A stretch of DNA of 64,000 nt from Echeneis naucrates. Taxonomy: Eukaryota; Chordata; Actinopteri; Carangiformes; Echeneidae. The stretch spans positions 942,001 through 1,006,000 of the forward strand of contig NC_042526.1 in assembly GCF_900963305.1 (NCBI RefSeq), read 5' to 3'. Shown piece after piece: positions 61,322-64,000 of this stretch; the stretch's first letter is position 1; each line of letters begins with the position of its first letter. Made by a program: the position numbers and the translations under genes. The notes under the pieces were generated by a model. The model was not told the origin of the DNA and made no database searches. It saw only the letters and a program-made list of their open reading frames with translations.

Positions 61322-61736
61322 GGGAGACCTGAGACCAGACCAGGACCTGAGACCAGACCAGGACCTGGGGTCAGACCAGGACCTGAGACCAGACCAGGAC
61401 CTGAGGTCAGACCAGGACCTGAGGTCAGACCAGGACCTGAGACCAGACCAGGACCTGGGGTCAGACCAGGACCTGAGACCAGACCAGGACCTGAGGTCAG
61501 ACCAGGACCTGAGACCAGACCAGGACCTGAGACCAGACCAGGACCTGAGGTCAGACCAGGACCTGAGGTCAGACCAGGACCTGGGTTCAGACCAGGACCT
61601 GCTGTCAGACCAGGACCTGAGGTCAGACCAGGACCTGAGGTCAGACCAGGACCTGCTGTCAGACCAGGACCTGGGGTCAGACCAGGACCTGAGACCAGAC
61701 CAGGATCTGGGGTCAGACCAGGACCTGGGGTCAGAC
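61322..61736. repeat. 18-bp minisatellite
   Basis: About 23 units of GACCAGACCAGGACCTGA and GGTCAGACCAGGACCTGG types. The unit length is a multiple of three and stop-free, so frames on both strands stay open (LRPDQD-type on plus, RSWSDP-type on minus); these are repeat artefacts. The unit overlaps in composition with the GGACCAG units at 8.0 kb. Confidence 0.92.
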
Positions 61737-62009
61737 CTGACTGGTTTACAAAATAAAACCATTAAACAGCTGCAGCTTGTTTCTCTGTTGGGACTAAAAC
61801 TAAGAGAAGATTCAACGTTTTCCTTTTTGTCTACAAACACTAACCTGGTCTGTGTTGGTGAGATCTGCAGGAGCCGGTCAGATCGTGGAGTCCAGAAACC
61901 ACCAATAGTCCAACTTTTAAAACTATTTTAAACCTTTTAATCCCGCTCGCTCTGATTTTACAGTTTTTTTTATGATAAAGTGCTTTACAAATAATACAGG
62001 TGAGGATTA

Positions 62010-62085
62010 GGAACATTTTCCCATAGACTTCAATACAATACGACTTCTCTTTGCACCCTGATGGCCAGCAGATGGAATGAAGGTT
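62010..62085 (-). repeat. Short interspersed repeat copy
   Basis: ACATTTTCCCATAGACTTCA followed by ATACAATACGACTTCTCTTT and GCACCCTGATGGCCAGCAGA, reverse orientation of the 16914-17030 copy. About 510 bases past the syt8 stop. Confidence 0.7.
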
Positions 62086-62595
62086 TGAGGCTCTTCAGTG
62101 TTGGCTTCACTTTACAAACCCAGATTCCAGGTCCAGGTTTGGAGACAGTCTGTGGATTTTGATAAAGACCTTCATCATCATCATCGCCTGAGTCCAGTCC
62201 AGTGAGTCCGGCTCCATCAGGCTGTATTTGTTCTGTTGAGTGTGTGTTTGGTTTCAGTGTTGTCGGCGCCCCCTGCTGGTTGTTATCTTGGAGTGGATGT
62301 TTTTTATCTTATGAATCTGATGTCGGGATGTTTGAGCAGGACGTGACATTTCATACATTTTACAGAAAACCTGCTGAGTTTGCTGGTTTGACTCTCTGCT
62401 GCTTTTATATTCCAGCATGAAGAAAGTTCAAATGGTTCAGGGGATGTTTGGCCCGCCTTCGGGGTTTGACACAGCTCATCTTTGAAAGTAGAATCTCATT
62501 TTATGATTGGATACTAAAATATAATTGTTGATTTTTAAGGTATAAAATGCAGATGAAATGTTCCCAGAGAGACTCCTCAGGACGTGACGTTTCCC

Positions 62596-64000
62596 TCAGA
62601 AGGGCAGGGGGATCTTCTTCTTCAGGGTCAGGCTGGAGTTGACCTGCTCGGCCGACAGCAGGCTGTGCCACTGAGCCACCGGCCGCCGCGGGTTGGACAA
62701 CATGTCGGCCCAGTGTCTCAGCTGGTTCCCCGTGGCGTCGCAGCCCAGGAAGATCTTTCCCATGGCGTCATTCCGGGTCACGGCATCGTGGTCCCACACG
62801 GAGACCACCAGGTTCACCCTCTGAGGACAAATCGGACAGTTTTGGTTTTTAGAAATCTGCTTTTAAAGGACACACTTTGTTATATATATTTCTTTTTATG
62901 TCAAAATTCACTAAATCATATTTAAATAAAAAAAAGGTACAACATTTATCTAATTTTCTTTAATAAACGTGATAATAATAATAATAGATAAAGTTGTATA
63001 AATTTCAGCAGTAAAGTAAATCCTGTAAAAGATTCAACACATAACTTGAACAGTCAATCGATGGTACAAAGAAATGTTATAAGCTAAATATCAATAATAG
63101 TTTTTATTACTCGTGTACATTTAATAATTATCATTAACCATTATATATTTTTGAAACTCTTGGTTCTCACCTGGATTTGTTCAAACGACACGTCGAAGGT
63201 GAAGGATTCGTTGTAATAGGGGTTCAGCGTTTTCTTTTTGATGGACGTCTTCCTCTTCTTCCACTTCTTCTTATCGAGAGCCAACTGGACCTTCACGTAA
63301 GGATCTGCGGACAACAGGCGTAAAAAGGACAGTGATTTCTGTTTTATGTCCAGAAATAAACCAAATTGGGGAAAAAAGGTGAAGAACAATAACTGAACTG
63401 TTGAAGAATTCTAATCCTGAAAAGTTACTAATTGAAGTTTTAACCAGGTTTCCAACCTGAGGCTCCGCCCATGTCCATGCCCTTCAGGTTTTTGGCCTCC
63501 AGGATCACCACCGTCAGCTTCCCGGCAGTGGGAACGTAACGCAGAGAGAAGCAGATCTCGCCCAGATCTTCCTCCTGCAGCCCACAGACGAAACAACGGA
63601 AAAAATGAAATACAGAATTCTTCGGTATGGCTCAGTGAGCTGCAGACTCTGAGTCTGGATCTGTGTCGCTGCTCTACCTCGAACTTGGCGGGCTCGGCGA
63701 GGTCCTGCCACTCCTCGATGACGTGGTTCCAGTCCACTTGGCAGAGCTGCACCCTGAGCTCGCCGATGATGTCGTGTTTGGAGAATCGGTTGAAGTCAAA
63801 CACCTTCATCACCGCCGTCGACTTCAGGAGGGAGGACTTGGATATCTGAGGAGAGGACTCGATGGATTAATCCCGCTTGAACTGATCAAATATAACAAGT
63901 CCATCTTCCTACCTGGAACTGGAACTGTTCGTTGAAGATGGGGTTCAGGGTGTTTCTGAACACTTTGGTCTCACACGTTTTGGATTTTTCAGGGAGGATG
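62596..64000 (-). CDS. syt8: Synaptotagmin, C2A (partial) and C2B domains; 5' part outside the window
   Basis: Synaptotagmins are membrane-anchored proteins with two C2 domains that couple calcium to vesicle fusion through SNAREs and acidic lipids. Exons (minus): 63913 to beyond 64000, 63678-63845, 63458-63574, 63171-63304 and 62596-62820 with the stop. The end of C2A is seen ([40 protein letters not shown]) followed by the full C2[38 protein letters not shown], polybasic [36 protein letters not shown] and the hallmark [21 protein letters not shown]2B keeps the Asp ligands in loops 1 and 3. In C2A loop 3 the middle Asp is Asn (FDFN for FDFD). Named syt8 because syt8 neighbours tnni2 in vertebrates; syt1/2/5 are alternatives on sequence alone. 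Signal anchor, linker and C2A start lie right of the window. Confidence 0.9.

Larger units (their letters stand above)
59341..62595. other. Intergenic spacer between the pseudophosphatase gene and syt8
   Basis: No recognised gene. Contains an interspersed repeat (59470-59715), a G run near 59358, an 18-bp minisatellite (61322-61736) and a short repeat copy (62010-62085). Confidence 0.5.

Noticed and set aside
61205-61931. 204- and 211-residue repeat frames
   Set aside because: 18-bp minisatellite without stops on either strand.
1-64000. Retroviral, LTR or Polinton-type fossils
   Set aside because: No paired long terminal repeats or recognisable gag, pol, env or capsid translations noticed; the only reverse-transcriptase trace is the LINE fragment at 45.3 kb.

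Overview
The window is vertebrate nuclear DNA, almost certainly from a ray-finned (teleost) fish. Genes are split into short exons with GT-AG introns, there is abundant CA microsatellite and minisatellite DNA, and several short interspersed repeats of a kind familiar from fish are present. All recognised genes lie on the minus strand, so transcription runs from high to low coordinates.

From right to left: (1) 62.6-64.0 kb, the 3' half of a synaptotagmin (syt8 by family and neighbourhood), cut by the window edge. (2) 57.0-58.9 kb, a four-exon gene of 411 codons with a dual-specificity-phosphatase-like domain whose signature loop keeps the cysteine but has leucine where the arginine should be, so it reads as a pseudophosphatase. 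(3) 20.5-52.6 kb, six complete troponin I genes in tandem (called here F, E, D, C, B, A from right to left). Each has one noncoding exon, an exon carrying the ATG, and five further coding exons of nearly fixed length. F and E resemble mammalian TNNI2 in the inhibitory region and tail; A-D are a derived fast-muscle type. (4) 1.06-13.4 kb, lsp1, with a caldesmon-like N-terminus, seven internal/5' coding exons visible, its 3' end running off the left edge. The order syt8 - tnni2 - lsp1 matches human 11p15.5.

The six troponin I genes share a promoter layout (TATA box, a CCATAAAG box, an inverted CCAAT box and a GAAATA-type box at similar spacing), so they look like a co-regulated muscle array. 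Exon 6 shows strong homogenisation: B and C differ at 1 of 174 bases, and D and E are identical over 123 bp, although their other exons are well diverged. This points to gene conversion.

Between D and E (38.97-41.07 kb) there is a set of four phase-compatible minus-strand exons with good splice sites that I cannot assign to a known family. The last of them overlaps a perfect 28-bp inverted repeat that would fold the 3' splice site into a loop and a donor-like site into the stem. The rest of the window is introns, intergenic DNA, minisatellites (8.0, 27.1-28.2, 28.5-29.0 and 61.3 kb), a 630-bp pyrimidine tract (43.9 kb), a LINE fragment (45.3 kb), a TIR-bounded element (28.4-29.2 kb) and fragments of short interspersed repeats. 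I recognised no retroviral or LTR element, no tRNA or rRNA and no CRISPR array.
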